A stretch of DNA of 64,000 nucleotides from SMWN01 sp965221455 (lineage in GTDB: Bacteria; Pseudomonadota; Gammaproteobacteria; Eutrophobiales; Eutrophobiaceae). Both the position numbers and the translations under genes were made by a program. Positions 45,288-55,129 of the stretch are shown one piece after another. The notes beneath the pieces are model-generated. The model was given only the letters and a program-made list of their open reading frames with translations. It did not search any database and had not been told where the DNA came from. Each line of letters begins with the position of its first letter. Position 1 is the first letter of the stretch. The stretch spans positions 1,922,001-1,986,000 of the forward strand of contig OZ244890.1 in NCBI GenBank assembly GCA_965221455.1, given 5' to 3'.

Positions 45288-45360
45288 TGAGTACGTTTCC
45301 TATTAAACTCAACAGACATTAATTGAGTATTTACAAGGCTATTCTAAACTTTTTGGTTGT

Positions 45361-46404
45361 TCATGGGCACGGATTTGGCTGCATATCGTGAATATTTTCA
45401 ATTTCGCGCAAGACATCTTTCGGGAGTTTGACATCCAGGCTCGCGATGTTTGACTCTAGTTGCGTCATATTGGTTGCACCGATGATATTACTGGTCAGAA
45501 ATGGACGTGTGTTGACGAATGCTAAAGCCATTTGAGCAGGTTCCAGGTCGCTCGCTTTTGCAAGGTTGACATAAGCCTCTGTGCAAGTGACGCCATTTTT
45601 ATTACTGTAACGGGATAAGCGTTTAAATAAAGTGATTCGTGCACCTTCCGGCCTGGCGCCATTGAGATATTTACCGCTTAACACACCAAAAGCCATTGGT
45701 GAATACGCTAATAAGCCTACATCTTCGCGATGTGAAAATTCTGACAGAGCAATTTCGAAAGTTCGGTTTAATAAGTTATATGGATTCTGAATTGAAACGA
45801 TCCGGGGAAATTGTTTTTGATCTGAGATGCGCAGGTACTCGGATGTACCCCAAGCCGTTTCGTTGGAGATGCCGATATACCGTATTTTTCCGGCTTGTAC
45901 CAGGTCATTTAGTGTCCCGAGCGTTTCTTCAATCGGGACACCATCCTTTTCAGGGGCGTGGTGGTAGCCCGGTTTGCCAAAATAATTAGTATCACGTTCC
46001 GGCCAATGCAGTTGATAAAGGTCAAGATAATCGGTTCGTAATCTTTTTAGACTGGCGTCTAAAGCCGCCACGATATTTTTTCTATCAAGCCTGGCATCAC
46101 CATTTCTGAGGTAGGGCAGCCAATCCGTTGCAGATGCGCATACCTTTGATGCGATGATTAATTTATCGCGATCTTTTCGTTTATTTAGCCAGTTACCTAT
46201 ATAGGTCTCTGTTTTACCTTGTGTCTCTGCCTTCGGATCGACAGGATAGAGTTCTGCAGTATCAATAAAGTTAATTCCCGCATCAACGGCATAATCCAGC
46301 TGTTCGTGGGCTTCAGCTTCGGTGTTTTGTTCGCCCCAGGTCATGGTACCGAGGCATATCAGGCTTACTTCAATATCAGTTCGGCCAAGCTGTTTATATT
46401 TCAT
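45361..46404 (-). CDS. Aldo/keto reductase, Tas-like
   Basis: The NADPH-dependent TIM-barrel oxidoreductase has the catalytic tetrad: Asp in N-F-I-D-T-A-E, Tyr in E-L-Y-P-V-D, Lys in I-I-A-S-K-V and His in Y-Q-L-H-W-P-E-R. Cofactor segments are G-I-S-N-E-T-A-W-G and S-N-I-I-G-A-T-N-M-T-Q-L. The sequence around R-D-T-N-Y-F-G resembles E. coli Tas. The frame runs to 46569, but the ATG at 46404 (MKYKQLGRTDIEVS) is the family start and gives 347 aa. Substrate is unknown. It is divergent from pyrC. Confidence 0.88.
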   Translation of the reverse strand: MKYKQLGRTDIEVSLICLGTMTWGEQNTEAEAHEQLDYAVDAGINFIDTAELYPVDPKAETQGKTETYIGNWLNKRKDRDKLIIASKVCASATDWLPYLRNGDARLDRKNIVAALDASLKRLRTDYLDLYQLHWPERDTNYFGKPGYHHAPEKDGVPIEETLGTLNDLVQAGKIRYIGISNETAWGTSEYLRISDQKQFPRIVSIQNPYNLLNRTFEIALSEFSHREDVGLLAYSPMAFGVLSGKYLNGARPEGARITLFKRLSRYSNKNGVTCTEAYVNLAKASDLEPAQMALAFVNTRPFLTSNIIGATNMTQLESNIASLDVKLPKDVLREIENIHDMQPNPCP

Positions 46405-46460
46405 TTGGTGAACCACATAATTTCGGACAAAAGATAATGCATATGATACCTTAAAAACAG

Positions 46461-47504
46461 ATGGAAAAACTGACATTAACAAGACCTGACGATATGCATT
46501 TGCATCTGCGAGAGGGTGCAGAGATGCGAGATGTCCTGGCTGATTCTTCTCGGCAGTTTGCTCGCGCAATTATTATGCCTAACCTCAAGACTCCTGTTGT
46601 TACAACCAGACGAGCATTGGAATACAGGAGGAATATCATCGAAAATTTACCTGCAGATTTGCAAGGAGAGAATACATTCGAACCGTTGATGACACTTTAT
46701 CTGACTGAAAAAATGTCAGTGGAGGAAATTAGTTTGGCTAAACAGAGCGGTGCTGTACACGCTGTGAAATATTATCCCTTTGCCGCAACCACAAACTCTG
46801 CACGGGGGGTTTCTGTGATGGAGAAAGTAACTCCTGTATTGGAAGCCATGGCTGAACACAATTTGCCTTTGTTGGTGCACGGAGAAGTGACTGATCCAGA
46901 AGTCGATATTTTTGATCGGGAATCGGTTTTTATCGAACGAGTGTTATCTCCTCTGGTGGAAAAAAATTCTGGATTACGCATTGTCTTTGAACATATTACG
47001 ACCAAAGATGCCGTCGATTTTGTTAGTGAAGGTCCAAATATGTTGGCTGCCACCATCACACCGCAACATCTTTTATTAAACCGTAATGCATTGCTTGTTG
47101 GCGGTATACATCCGCACAATTATTGTTTACCCGTGTTAAAGGCGGAAGAGCATAGATGTGCCATTGTCGGAGCTGCAATCAGCGGTAATCCCAGGTTTTT
47201 TCTTGGTACAGACAGTGCCCCACATGCGAAACAATCCAAGGAATCAGCTTGTGGTTGCGCGGGGGTTTATTCTGCACATAATGCGATGGAGCTTTATACT
47301 GAGGTTTTTGAAAAGGCGGATAGTTTGGATAGGCTTGAAGGTTTTGCCAGTCACTATGGGGCAGATTTTTACGGGTTGCAAAGAAATAAAGACACAATCG
47401 CCCTGGAAAAGAAAACCTGGCAGATCCCTGAAACACTGCCTTTCGGAGATTCAGGAGTTATACCATTTCGTGCAGGAGGACATTGTCAATGGAAGATGGT
47501 GTAA
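46461..47504 (+). CDS. pyrC: Dihydroorotase
   Basis: PyrC closes carbamoyl-aspartate to dihydroorotate in pyrimidine synthesis. The 347-aa protein is of the E. coli PyrC type: R-P-D-D-M-H-L-H-L-R-E-G with the zinc histidines, V-K-Y-Y-P with the bridging Lys, L-L-V-H-G-E-V, F-E-H-I-T-T and L-G-T-D-S-A-P-H. It overlaps rnt by 16 bases. Confidence 0.96.
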   Translation: MEKLTLTRPDDMHLHLREGAEMRDVLADSSRQFARAIIMPNLKTPVVTTRRALEYRRNIIENLPADLQGENTFEPLMTLYLTEKMSVEEISLAKQSGAVHAVKYYPFAATTNSARGVSVMEKVTPVLEAMAEHNLPLLVHGEVTDPEVDIFDRESVFIERVLSPLVEKNSGLRIVFEHITTKDAVDFVSEGPNMLAATITPQHLLLNRNALLVGGIHPHNYCLPVLKAEEHRCAIVGAAISGNPRFFLGTDSAPHAKQSKESACGCAGVYSAHNAMELYTEVFEKADSLDRLEGFASHYGADFYGLQRNKDTIALEKKTWQIPETLPFGDSGVIPFRAGGHCQWKMV

Positions 47505-48208
47505 TCACAAGCCAAAAACAAAATGGTGGAGAAAAATACAACAAGGAAAAAAACAATCAGATACAGGCCGACCAAATAGAGGTGACCGAGAAACAAAAAG
47601 AAATCGTCTCGGGTCGATTTCGAGGTTATTACCCGGTTGCTGTCGATGTTGAAACCGGTGGATTTAATTCGGCGACCGATGCACTGCTGGAAGTGGCAGC
47701 GGTCACCTTTACAGTTACAGAAGATTGTATCTGGACAATGGATGAATGTACCTCACGACATGTGGAGCCGTTTGAAGGCGCTAATCTGGATCCGGCGGCA
47801 TTGGAATTCACCGGAATAAACCCTGACCATCCTTTTCGTAAGCAAATTGTTGTTTCCGAGAAAGAAGCGCTACAGGATATTTTCAATGTAGTGCGTCAGC
47901 GGATGAAAGCTTATGGCTGTAAACGGGCTATTCTTGTCGGTCATAATCCCTCGTTTGATTTAGGGTTTATAAATGCCGCCGTCGAGCGGTCGGGTATCAA
48001 GCGAAATCCGTTTCATCCTTTTGCCACCTTCGATACAGCAACATTGGCGGGTCTTGTCTATGGTCAAACAGTATTGTCTCGTGCTGTTATTGCCGCAGGC
48101 ATACAGTGGGATCATGAGCAGGCACACTCAGCACGATATGACACAGAGATAACAGCAGAATTATTTTGTACCATTGTAAATATCTGGAGGAAGCATGGTT
48201 CATTTTGA
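47489..48208 (+). CDS. rnt: Ribonuclease T
   Basis: RNase T is a DEDD 3'-5' exonuclease that trims tRNA and other stable RNA ends. The 239-aa protein has V-D-V-E-T-G-G-F-N with the first Asp/Glu, G-H-N-P-S-F-D-L-G-F with the third acidic residue, R-N-P-F-H-P-F-A-T-F-D-T and the H-S-A-R-Y-D-T-E end. It has an unusual polar N-terminal extension of about 40 residues before the F-R-G-Y-Y-P start of homology. The ATG at 47489 has AGGAGGA eight bases upstream and is preferred to the TTG at 47483. Confidence 0.95.
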   Translation: MEDGVITSQKQNGGEKYNKEKNNQIQADQIEVTEKQKEIVSGRFRGYYPVAVDVETGGFNSATDALLEVAAVTFTVTEDCIWTMDECTSRHVEPFEGANLDPAALEFTGINPDHPFRKQIVVSEKEALQDIFNVVRQRMKAYGCKRAILVGHNPSFDLGFINAAVERSGIKRNPFHPFATFDTATLAGLVYGQTVLSRAVIAAGIQWDHEQAHSARYDTEITAELFCTIVNIWRKHGSF

Positions 48209-48308
48209 TAGAATGTTGGTGTCTCTTGGCAAGTGGTTATCATAAAAAGTGGTGATATATGCCATCCAGGAAATATATACAGAGATGGATTAACCAGGAA
48301 ATCAACTT

Positions 48309-49274
48309 ATGTTAGAGGACGAAAGTACATTGGATTCTGAAATGTTGTACGATCTTGGTCTTTTCCAGGGATTGGATATTCAGGTCGCAAGAAAATTCCT
48401 GAATCAGGCCGAGAACCATTTACTACTTAAAGATGAGATATTGTTATCGCCATACATTCAAAACTGTGATCTGTACGTTGTCTTAAGTGGCTTATTGTCA
48501 GTGCATATTGACTCTCCCAACTCCGATTTAATTGCAACGATTAACGCGGGTGAATGTGCAGGGGAGATGTCACTGTTTGATGAGGGCGCACCTTCAGCCT
48601 ATGTGATCGCGGCAGCCGATTCGAGAATTTTGCAAATGAGTGGCAACATGGTTTGGGACATGATCGATAATTGTGATGGCTTTGCCAGGAACTTTCTGCA
48701 TTTAGCGTCAAGTCGCATGCGTATAAGCAATCGTACCATGTCAAACAGTCGCAGGATTCAGCAGCATTACGAGAGCAGAGCTAATATTGATTCGTTGACC
48801 CGACTGCATAATCGCCGCTGGGTTGATCAAAATATTCCACGGACATTCGAAACCTGTGTCGCTGATAAAGTACCTGTATGTCTGATGTTAATCGATATAG
48901 ATCATTTCAAGGAATATAATGATGATAATGGTCATCTGGCCGGAGATGCTTGCTTAAAAGCAGTTGCCGGAGCTATTAGAACCAGCGTCCGTCCAAACGA
49001 TTTGCTTGGCAGGTTCGGTGGTGAAGAGTTTATCATATTATTGCCCGATACAATTCTTGCTGCCAGTGAAAGTATCGCAAAAAGAATTAAAGATGAGGTT
49101 GAGAATACAGTGATTAAAGGATATAAAATTGATTCTCTTCCCCCCGTGACGGTTTCAATCGGTGTCACTGAAAGTAAAGCGGACACGTTCTATGAAGATA
49201 TATTTAAAGCTGCCGATAAGGCACTTTACAGGGCAAAAGATAGCGGTAGAAATTCTATTTGTTATGAGGAATGA
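48309..49274 (+). CDS. Diguanylate cyclase with N-terminal cyclic-nucleotide-binding domain
   Basis: The 321-aa soluble protein has a CRP/CNB-like beta-barrel (residues ~15-140, with G-E-C-A-G-E-M-S-L-F-D-E at about 81-92 as the phosphate-binding cassette) and a GGDEF domain (~155-320). The GGDEF domain starts with D-S-L-T-R-L-H-N-R and has the active GGEEF at 237-241 and an intact RPND inhibitory site at 228-231. It should make c-di-GMP with product inhibition, gated by a small nucleotide or similar ligand. No HTH is present. c-di-GMP could link to the nearby DSF system, but that is inference. Confidence 0.9.
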   Translation: MLEDESTLDSEMLYDLGLFQGLDIQVARKFLNQAENHLLLKDEILLSPYIQNCDLYVVLSGLLSVHIDSPNSDLIATINAGECAGEMSLFDEGAPSAYVIAAADSRILQMSGNMVWDMIDNCDGFARNFLHLASSRMRISNRTMSNSRRIQQHYESRANIDSLTRLHNRRWVDQNIPRTFETCVADKVPVCLMLIDIDHFKEYNDDNGHLAGDACLKAVAGAIRTSVRPNDLLGRFGGEEFIILLPDTILAASESIAKRIKDEVENTVIKGYKIDSLPPVTVSIGVTESKADTFYEDIFKAADKALYRAKDSGRNSICYEE

Positions 49275-49365
49275 GCGGCTTGAATGTTGACGGAAATAAT
49301 TCCGGTTGTTTACGTAAGTCTTTGTGCAGGTTGGTATGTTTGTCTTTTGATTATTCACAGCGAAT

Positions 49366-49656
49366 ATGAGAAAAGTTTACTTCGGTGATTTTCGTGTTTA
49401 TGTTATCGAACATATTAAGGCAATTGAGGCGCAAAACCCCGAATATCAGTCCACAGAATGGTTTCTCTTAAGATACCTCAGTAGGTTGGAAAGAAGATCA
49501 AACCCGCCGACAATGCCTGGTAGGGTCGAAGGATGTATACGTGGATTGATTCGATTTTATGTAGATATGATTGATGAAGATTCAGAGTTGGGAGATCGAT
49601 GTAGGAAAATTTATGTCAAATACAGGGAAACACTACGTTATAGTCAAGAGACTTAA
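49366..49656 (+). CDS. Small protein of unknown function
   Basis: This 96-residue reading frame has protein-like composition (W-F-L-L-R-Y-L-S-R-L-E-R-R, G-R-V-E-G-C-I-R-G-L-I-R-F-Y-V-D) and no membrane segment; it is probably alpha-helical. I do not recognise the family. It lies 91 bases after the CNB-GGDEF gene on the same strand and may be co-transcribed. Confidence 0.5.
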   Translation: MRKVYFGDFRVYVIEHIKAIEAQNPEYQSTEWFLLRYLSRLERRSNPPTMPGRVEGCIRGLIRFYVDMIDEDSELGDRCRKIYVKYRETLRYSQET

Positions 49657-49891
49657 TCCGAGGAATCCCTGATTAAGTCATGGGTTGGGTTCTCGCGCCT
49701 GGAATACCCATATCTTGATCTTGTGTTATCAACCATTTGTAATGGCCTGGTTATTACTTGCGGCTGATGCCTCGTCCCAATTCATTGAAAAATTTTCCAG
49801 CGCGTGGGTGCAGACTACTTTCGGAGAGAATAATTCATTTAGTCGAATACAAACGAAAAAATAGAAAGAAGCCCTGTTCTATTTTTCTTGT

Positions 49892-51235
49892 TTAGGATCG
49901 CAAAGTCTTTTTGCCGCTTATTTTTTTTTGCCAGTCACACGTTTTTCTTAATACGAAATTCTCGTCAATGCTCGTGAGTTCTCGATTTCTCAGAAGTTGC
50001 TTGCCCGCTACCCAAACGTCACTTACATGGCTGCGGCTGGCGGCGTAGATGATATGCGAGATGGGATCATAAAGTGGTTGAGACTCGATAGTATCGAGAT
50101 CAATGGCGATTACATCAGCGGCTTTGTTTTTTGTTAAAGATCCGGTGATGTGATCTATGCCAAGTGCTTTTGCTCCATTTATTGTTGCCATCTCCAGAAC
50201 TTGATGAGCGGGTAATGTATCACTACTTCCGCTAACACCTTTTGCGAGCAGAGCTGCGGTACGCATTTCACCAGGCATATCCAGGTCATTGTTACTGGCG
50301 GCACCATCCGTACCTAATGCAACGTTAATATCCTGTTTCAGTAATTCGTTGACAGGACAAAAGCCACTGGCCAGCTTTAAGTTGGATTCCGGACAATGGA
50401 CGACATGTACACCTTGCCTGGCCAGTACCGCAATTTCGTCTTCCGTGAGCTGTGTCATGTGTACGGCAATTAAACGAGGACTGAGTAATCCGAGTTCATG
50501 CAGGCGCTGAATTGCGCCCTGATTATACTGTTTTTTACTTTGTTTCACTTCGTCTGCCGTTTCGTGAATATGCATATGAATGGGGATATCGAGTTCTTCA
50601 GCTAATATATTGATCCGTTGTAATGTTTCATTGGAAACAGTGTAGGGAGCATGAGGCGCAAAGGCGGTATAGATATGAGAATTATGCCGATATTTATCGT
50701 GTACTTGTTCGCCTTTGACAAGATATTCATCAGCAGTTTTTGCCCACGCTGTGGGGAAACCAATGAGGATTAAACCGATCACAGCGCGTATTCCTGTTTC
50801 CACAGCGACTTCGGCAGTTTGGTCCGGGAAGAAATACATATCATTGAAGCAAGTGGTTCCGCCGCGAATCATTTCTGCGATGGCATGTCTGGTTCCATCA
50901 TTGACGAATTCCGGACTGATCCATTTCTGCTCGGCGGGCCAGATATGTTGGTTAAGCCATTCCATTAAAGGCCGATCATCAGCCAGCCCACGGAAAAGAT
51001 TCATGGCTGCATGCGTATGGCAATTAATCAGTCCCGGCATCACTGCATGTTTATCAAGATTATGTAGTTTGGCAGCAGAATATTTATTCTTTGCTTTTTC
51101 AGTTGATAGAATAGCCAGTATCTTGCCGTCCCTGATAGCAATTGAGTGATATTCCAGTATATTACTTTTGGGTTTATTATTGGCGGGGTCGACCGGAATA
51201 ACCCATCGTGCATTGATCAACGTATCGATATTCAT
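49892..51235 (-). CDS. mtaD: 5-methylthioadenosine/S-adenosylhomocysteine deaminase
   Basis: This zinc amidohydrolase deaminates MTA (and SAH). The 447-aa protein has N-C-H-T-H-A-A-M-N-L-F-R-G with the metal His pair, the W-L-N-Q-H-I-W-P-A-E specificity segment, H-M-H-I-H-E-T, H-C-P-E-S-N-L-K-L and G-T-D-G-A-A-S-N-N-D-L-D-M. It is divergent from mtnA, which acts later in the same salvage route, as in Pseudomonas where mtaD lies near mtnA and gyrA. Confidence 0.93.
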   Translation of the reverse strand: MNIDTLINARWVIPVDPANNKPKSNILEYHSIAIRDGKILAILSTEKAKNKYSAAKLHNLDKHAVMPGLINCHTHAAMNLFRGLADDRPLMEWLNQHIWPAEQKWISPEFVNDGTRHAIAEMIRGGTTCFNDMYFFPDQTAEVAVETGIRAVIGLILIGFPTAWAKTADEYLVKGEQVHDKYRHNSHIYTAFAPHAPYTVSNETLQRINILAEELDIPIHMHIHETADEVKQSKKQYNQGAIQRLHELGLLSPRLIAVHMTQLTEDEIAVLARQGVHVVHCPESNLKLASGFCPVNELLKQDINVALGTDGAASNNDLDMPGEMRTAALLAKGVSGSSDTLPAHQVLEMATINGAKALGIDHITGSLTKNKAADVIAIDLDTIESQPLYDPISHIIYAASRSHVSDVWVAGKQLLRNRELTSIDENFVLRKTCDWQKKISGKKTLRS

Positions 51236-51368
51236 CCTGTTATTGTAGTCCGTTATTGTTTAATCTCATTCGTAAGAAGTTATTGTACGGAAAAAAACTC
51301 AAGAAGCAGTCTCTAATATATTGATACCGCAAGATTTGTCAGCATATATCCTTTCAGGAAAGCACGAG

Positions 51369-52391
51369 ATGTTGTGTCCGGTTGCATGGGTATCAGGAGG
51401 AGTTGATTTAATTGATCAGCGACGATTACCCCACAAATTTCAGGTAAATCACTATGGTGATGTTCGCACGCTGTCAAAAGCAATTACCGATATGATTGTT
51501 AGAGGAGCCCCTGCTATTGGTATTACAGCGGCATATGGGGTTGTCCTCGCAGCCAGAGAGGCCTACGTCCAGTCATCGGACAGGTGGCGAGAACTGGTTG
51601 AAGATGATCTTATGCTATTGACGGAAAGCAGACCCACAGCAGTCAATTTGCAATGGGCAATTGCAAGGATGCGAAACTTATTTGAATCCATTGATGGTAA
51701 CCCGGAACCTGTTTTATTGGCAGAAGCAAGAACCATTCATGATGAAGATATTGCGGCCAACATTCATATGGGTGTTCTAGGCGCAGGATTAATCGAAGAT
51801 GAATGTCAGGTATTGACTCACTGCAATGCAGGCGCATTGGCGACAGGTGGTTATGGAACCGCTCTGGGCGTTATCAGAGCTGCACATCAACAGGGTAAAA
51901 TAGCTCTGGTTCATGCTTGTGAAACACGTCCCTGGTTGCAGGGAGCAAGACTCACTGCGTGGGAGCTCCAGCAAGATAATATTCCTACCATGCTATTGGC
52001 CGACAGTGCTGCTTGTCATCTCTATAGTCAAGGAAATGTGAAATGGGTCATCGTTGGTGCAGATCGTATTGCAGCAAACGGTGATGTTTGTAATAAAGTG
52101 GGTACCTACATGCATGCCGTTACAGCAAGGTATCATGGCATTCGAGTAATGGTCGTTGCACCTGCATCAACATTCGATCTTAATGCCGAAAGTGGTCAGG
52201 AAATTCCCATTGAACAGAGAGAAAAAGAAGAAATTTTACACTTCTCGGGTATGCAAGTCGCACCAGAGAATGTTTCAGCATGGAACCCTGCCTTTGATGT
52301 GACACCAGCTGATTTGGTCGATTATATCGTCACGGAAAAGGGTGTTATTGATGCTCCCGATTTTCGCAATATAGAGTTGCTATTCGATTGA
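51369..52391 (+). CDS. mtnA: S-methyl-5-thioribose-1-phosphate isomerase
   Basis: MtnA isomerises MTR-1-P to methylthioribulose-1-P in methionine salvage. The ~340-aa protein has M-I-V-R-G-A-P-A-I-G-I-T-A-A-Y-G, T-H-C-N-A-G-A-L-A-T with the catalytic Cys, and V-G-A-D-R-I-A-A-N-G-D-V-C-N-K-V-G-T-Y with the catalytic Asp. The frame opens with a TTG at 51321, but the ATG at 51369 with an upstream AGGA fits the family length. mtaD is divergent and gyrA follows. Confidence 0.94.
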   Translation: MLCPVAWVSGGVDLIDQRRLPHKFQVNHYGDVRTLSKAITDMIVRGAPAIGITAAYGVVLAAREAYVQSSDRWRELVEDDLMLLTESRPTAVNLQWAIARMRNLFESIDGNPEPVLLAEARTIHDEDIAANIHMGVLGAGLIEDECQVLTHCNAGALATGGYGTALGVIRAAHQQGKIALVHACETRPWLQGARLTAWELQQDNIPTMLLADSAACHLYSQGNVKWVIVGADRIAANGDVCNKVGTYMHAVTARYHGIRVMVVAPASTFDLNAESGQEIPIEQREKEEILHFSGMQVAPENVSAWNPAFDVTPADLVDYIVTEKGVIDAPDFRNIELLFD

Positions 52392-52441
52392 AAATAACCC
52401 GTTTTTAAAACACTTTTTTTCTGCATGGAACTGGCTTGGTG

Positions 52442-52450
52442 TGATAAAAT
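52442..52450 (+). promoter_or_regulatory. Candidate extended -10 promoter of gyrA
   Basis: TGATAAAAT fits an extended -10 (TGn plus TAAAAT, five of six to consensus) about 64 bases before the gyrA start. No good -35 is seen, as expected for extended -10 promoters. Confidence 0.35.
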
Positions 52451-52513
52451 CCCGTCCTTTGCAAATAGAGGAAACGAAGGGTGAATTGTCGTTGGATTGC
52501 ACCCTGAATTCGT

Positions 52514-55129
52514 ATGACCGAAAGTGAAATAGCACGTTCTGTAACCCCCGTCAATATCGAAGACGAAATGAAGCAATCCTACATGGATTACGCAATGAGC
52601 GTGATTGTAGGAAGGGCTTTACCGGATGTCCGTGATGGTCTGAAACCTGTACATCGTCGAGTATTGTATGCCATGAATGTGATGGGAAATGACTGGAATA
52701 AAGCCTATAAAAAATCGGCTCGTATTGTTGGTGATGTGATCGGCAAGTATCATCCTCATGGTGACACCGCAGTATATGACACCATGGTGCGAATGGCGCA
52801 GCCGTTTTCATTGAGATATGCGCTGGTGGATGGCCAGGGAAACTTCGGTTCAGTAGACGGAGACTCGCCTGCCGCCATGCGCTACACAGAAGTTCGTATG
52901 ACACGTATTGCGCATGAGCTATTGGAAGATATAGATAAGGAAACAGTCGATTTTATCCCGAATTACGACGGCTCGGAACATGAACCTGTGGTTCTGCCTG
53001 CACGTATTCCTAATTTATTGATCAACGGCTCCAGTGGTATCGCGGTGGGCATGGCAACCAATATCCCGCCTCACAATTTGAGGGAAGTGATCAGTGCCGC
53101 TATCGCATTGATTGACAATAGTGAAATTACCATCACTGAACTTGTACAGTTTATTCCCGGTCCTGATTTTCCAACGGCAGGATTTATCAATGGTTCAAGA
53201 GGTATTCGCGAGGCTTACGAAACTGGTCGTGGAAAAATTTACATGCGCGCACGCGTCCATGTTGAATCCGATGAAACCGACGGAGTACATAGTATTATCG
53301 TCACCGAATTACCTTACCAGGTAAATAAAGCGCGTTTAATGGAGAAAATTGCTGGACTGGTAAAGGATAAAAAAATTAGTGGCATTAAAGAATTGCGTGA
53401 TGAATCTGACAAAGATGGTATGCGTATGGTTATTGACTTACGTAAAGGTGAAGTGCCCGAGGTGCTCATCAATAATCTTTATCAACAAACGCAGATGCAG
53501 AACGTATTTGGTATTAATATCGTTGCATTGGAGGACGGCCAGCCACGGACGTTGAATCTAAAACAGTTACTCGTTGCGTTTATTCGTCATCGTCGCGAGA
53601 CTGTTACTCGCCGTACCCGTTATGATTTGCGTAAATCAAGAGCACGCGCGCATGTACTGGAAGGTCTTGCAGTTTCACTGGCGAATATTGATCCTGTTAT
53701 TGCCGTAATCAAGACTTCTCCCACACCTGCGGAAGCGAAAGAGGCGTTGTTAGGCTCTGTATGGGAATCGGGAATTGTGCTGAAAATGCTGGAACGAGCG
53801 GATTCAGATGTCTCACGGCCATTGGATTTGGCTGATGAATTTGGTCTTGTCGATGGTGGATATCGATTATCAGAAATTCAGGCGCAAGCGATTCTGGATC
53901 TTAAATTACAGAGATTGACAGGATTGGAACAGGAAAAAATCGTCAAGGAATACAGTGAAATCATAGAGGCTATTATCGACCTGTTAGATATTTTGTCTCG
54001 ACCGGAAAGACTCATGCAAGTCATTAAGGAAGAACTCGAAGACATCAGAGATCGGTATGGTGATGAACGCCGTACCAGAATCCTTGAGGATCAGCTTGAT
54101 TTGAGTATGGAAGATCTGATTATGGAAGAGGATGTGGTGGTGACACTTTCGCATGCGGGTTACGCAAAATCTCAACCGATTGATACTTATCGATCACAAC
54201 GTCGTGGAGGTAAGGGCAAGTCAGCGACGAATATGAAAGACAAGGATTTCATTGACAAATTATTTGTTGCCAGTACTCACGATACACTGCTATGTTTTTC
54301 CAGCAAGGGCAAACTCTACTGGTTAAAGGTATATGAATTACCTCAAGCCAGTCGTATTGCCCGGGGTAAGCCTATTGTTAATTTATTACAGATGGAAGAG
54401 GGTGAACGCATTAATGCCGTCTTGCCCATTCGCGAATTTGTTAAAGATAAATTTATTTTCATGGCTACAGCAGATGGAACTGTCAAAAAATGCCGACTGA
54501 CGGATTTTGCTCGACCAAGATCAAGTGGCATAAGAGCGATTGAATTGGTTGATGATGATCAGTTGATCGGTATTGAAGTTACTGGTGGTGGGCATGACAT
54601 TATGTTGTTTAGTAATGCCGGGAAAGCTGTACGTTTTAATGAAACCGCAGTGAGAGCAACAGGTCGAACCGCACGGGGTGTTCGTGGTATTCGACTCGGT
54701 GAAGGGCAGAGGGTCAATTCATTGATTATCGTTGAGTCGAATGAAAATTCTGTGTTGACGGTGACGGAAAATGGTTTTGGCAAACGCACGGCGATCTCGG
54801 ATTATGCAGTCAAGGGGCGAGGAGGGGTTGGTGTAATCTCTATTCAAACAATGTCACGTAATGGTCAGGTAATCGGCGCTGTTGCTGTAGATAATGATGA
54901 TGAAATCATGCTTATCAGTGATCGGGGGATCTTGATTCGTACTCCTGTTAATGATGTATCGGTGTTAGGAAGAAACACAAAGGGTGTCACCCTGGTTAGG
55001 TTAGGAGCGGAAGAACGTCTGGTCGGTTTGGAACGCATCGTTGAATATAAAGATCCGGAAGGTATACCGGTCAGTGCAGTGAGCAGTAAAGAAACAACTG
55101 AAGAAGATTCAGTAAAAGAAAGCGAATGA
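52514..55129 (+). CDS. gyrA: DNA gyrase subunit A
   Basis: GyrA carries the DNA-cleaving tyrosine of gyrase. The 871-aa protein has the catalytic Tyr124 (A-A-M-R-Y-T-E), the quinolone region H-P-H-G-D-T-A-V-Y-D with Thr85 where E. coli has Ser83 and Asp89 where E. coli has Asp87, and the GyrA box Q-R-R-G-G-K-G, which separates gyrase from topoisomerase IV. The C-terminal beta-pinwheel blades are complete. Thr at the Ser83 position is wild type in several gammaproteobacteria, so it is not by itself a resistance mutation. The stop overlaps serC by 4 bases. Confidence 0.98.
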   Translation: MTESEIARSVTPVNIEDEMKQSYMDYAMSVIVGRALPDVRDGLKPVHRRVLYAMNVMGNDWNKAYKKSARIVGDVIGKYHPHGDTAVYDTMVRMAQPFSLRYALVDGQGNFGSVDGDSPAAMRYTEVRMTRIAHELLEDIDKETVDFIPNYDGSEHEPVVLPARIPNLLINGSSGIAVGMATNIPPHNLREVISAAIALIDNSEITITELVQFIPGPDFPTAGFINGSRGIREAYETGRGKIYMRARVHVESDETDGVHSIIVTELPYQVNKARLMEKIAGLVKDKKISGIKELRDESDKDGMRMVIDLRKGEVPEVLINNLYQQTQMQNVFGINIVALEDGQPRTLNLKQLLVAFIRHRRETVTRRTRYDLRKSRARAHVLEGLAVSLANIDPVIAVIKTSPTPAEAKEALLGSVWESGIVLKMLERADSDVSRPLDLADEFGLVDGGYRLSEIQAQAILDLKLQRLTGLEQEKIVKEYSEIIEAIIDLLDILSRPERLMQVIKEELEDIRDRYGDERRTRILEDQLDLSMEDLIMEEDVVVTLSHAGYAKSQPIDTYRSQRRGGKGKSATNMKDKDFIDKLFVASTHDTLLCFSSKGKLYWLKVYELPQASRIARGKPIVNLLQMEEGERINAVLPIREFVKDKFIFMATADGTVKKCRLTDFARPRSSGIRAIELVDDDQLIGIEVTGGGHDIMLFSNAGKAVRFNETAVRATGRTARGVRGIRLGEGQRVNSLIIVESNENSVLTVTENGFGKRTAISDYAVKGRGGVGVISIQTMSRNGQVIGAVAVDNDDEIMLISDRGILIRTPVNDVSVLGRNTKGVTLVRLGAEERLVGLERIVEYKDPEGIPVSAVSSKETTEEDSVKESE

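Noticed and set aside
52756..52785. Thr at the GyrA Ser83 position as a quinolone-resistance mutation
   Set aside because: Thr is wild type at this position in other gammaproteobacteria such as Pseudomonas; no evidence of selection here.
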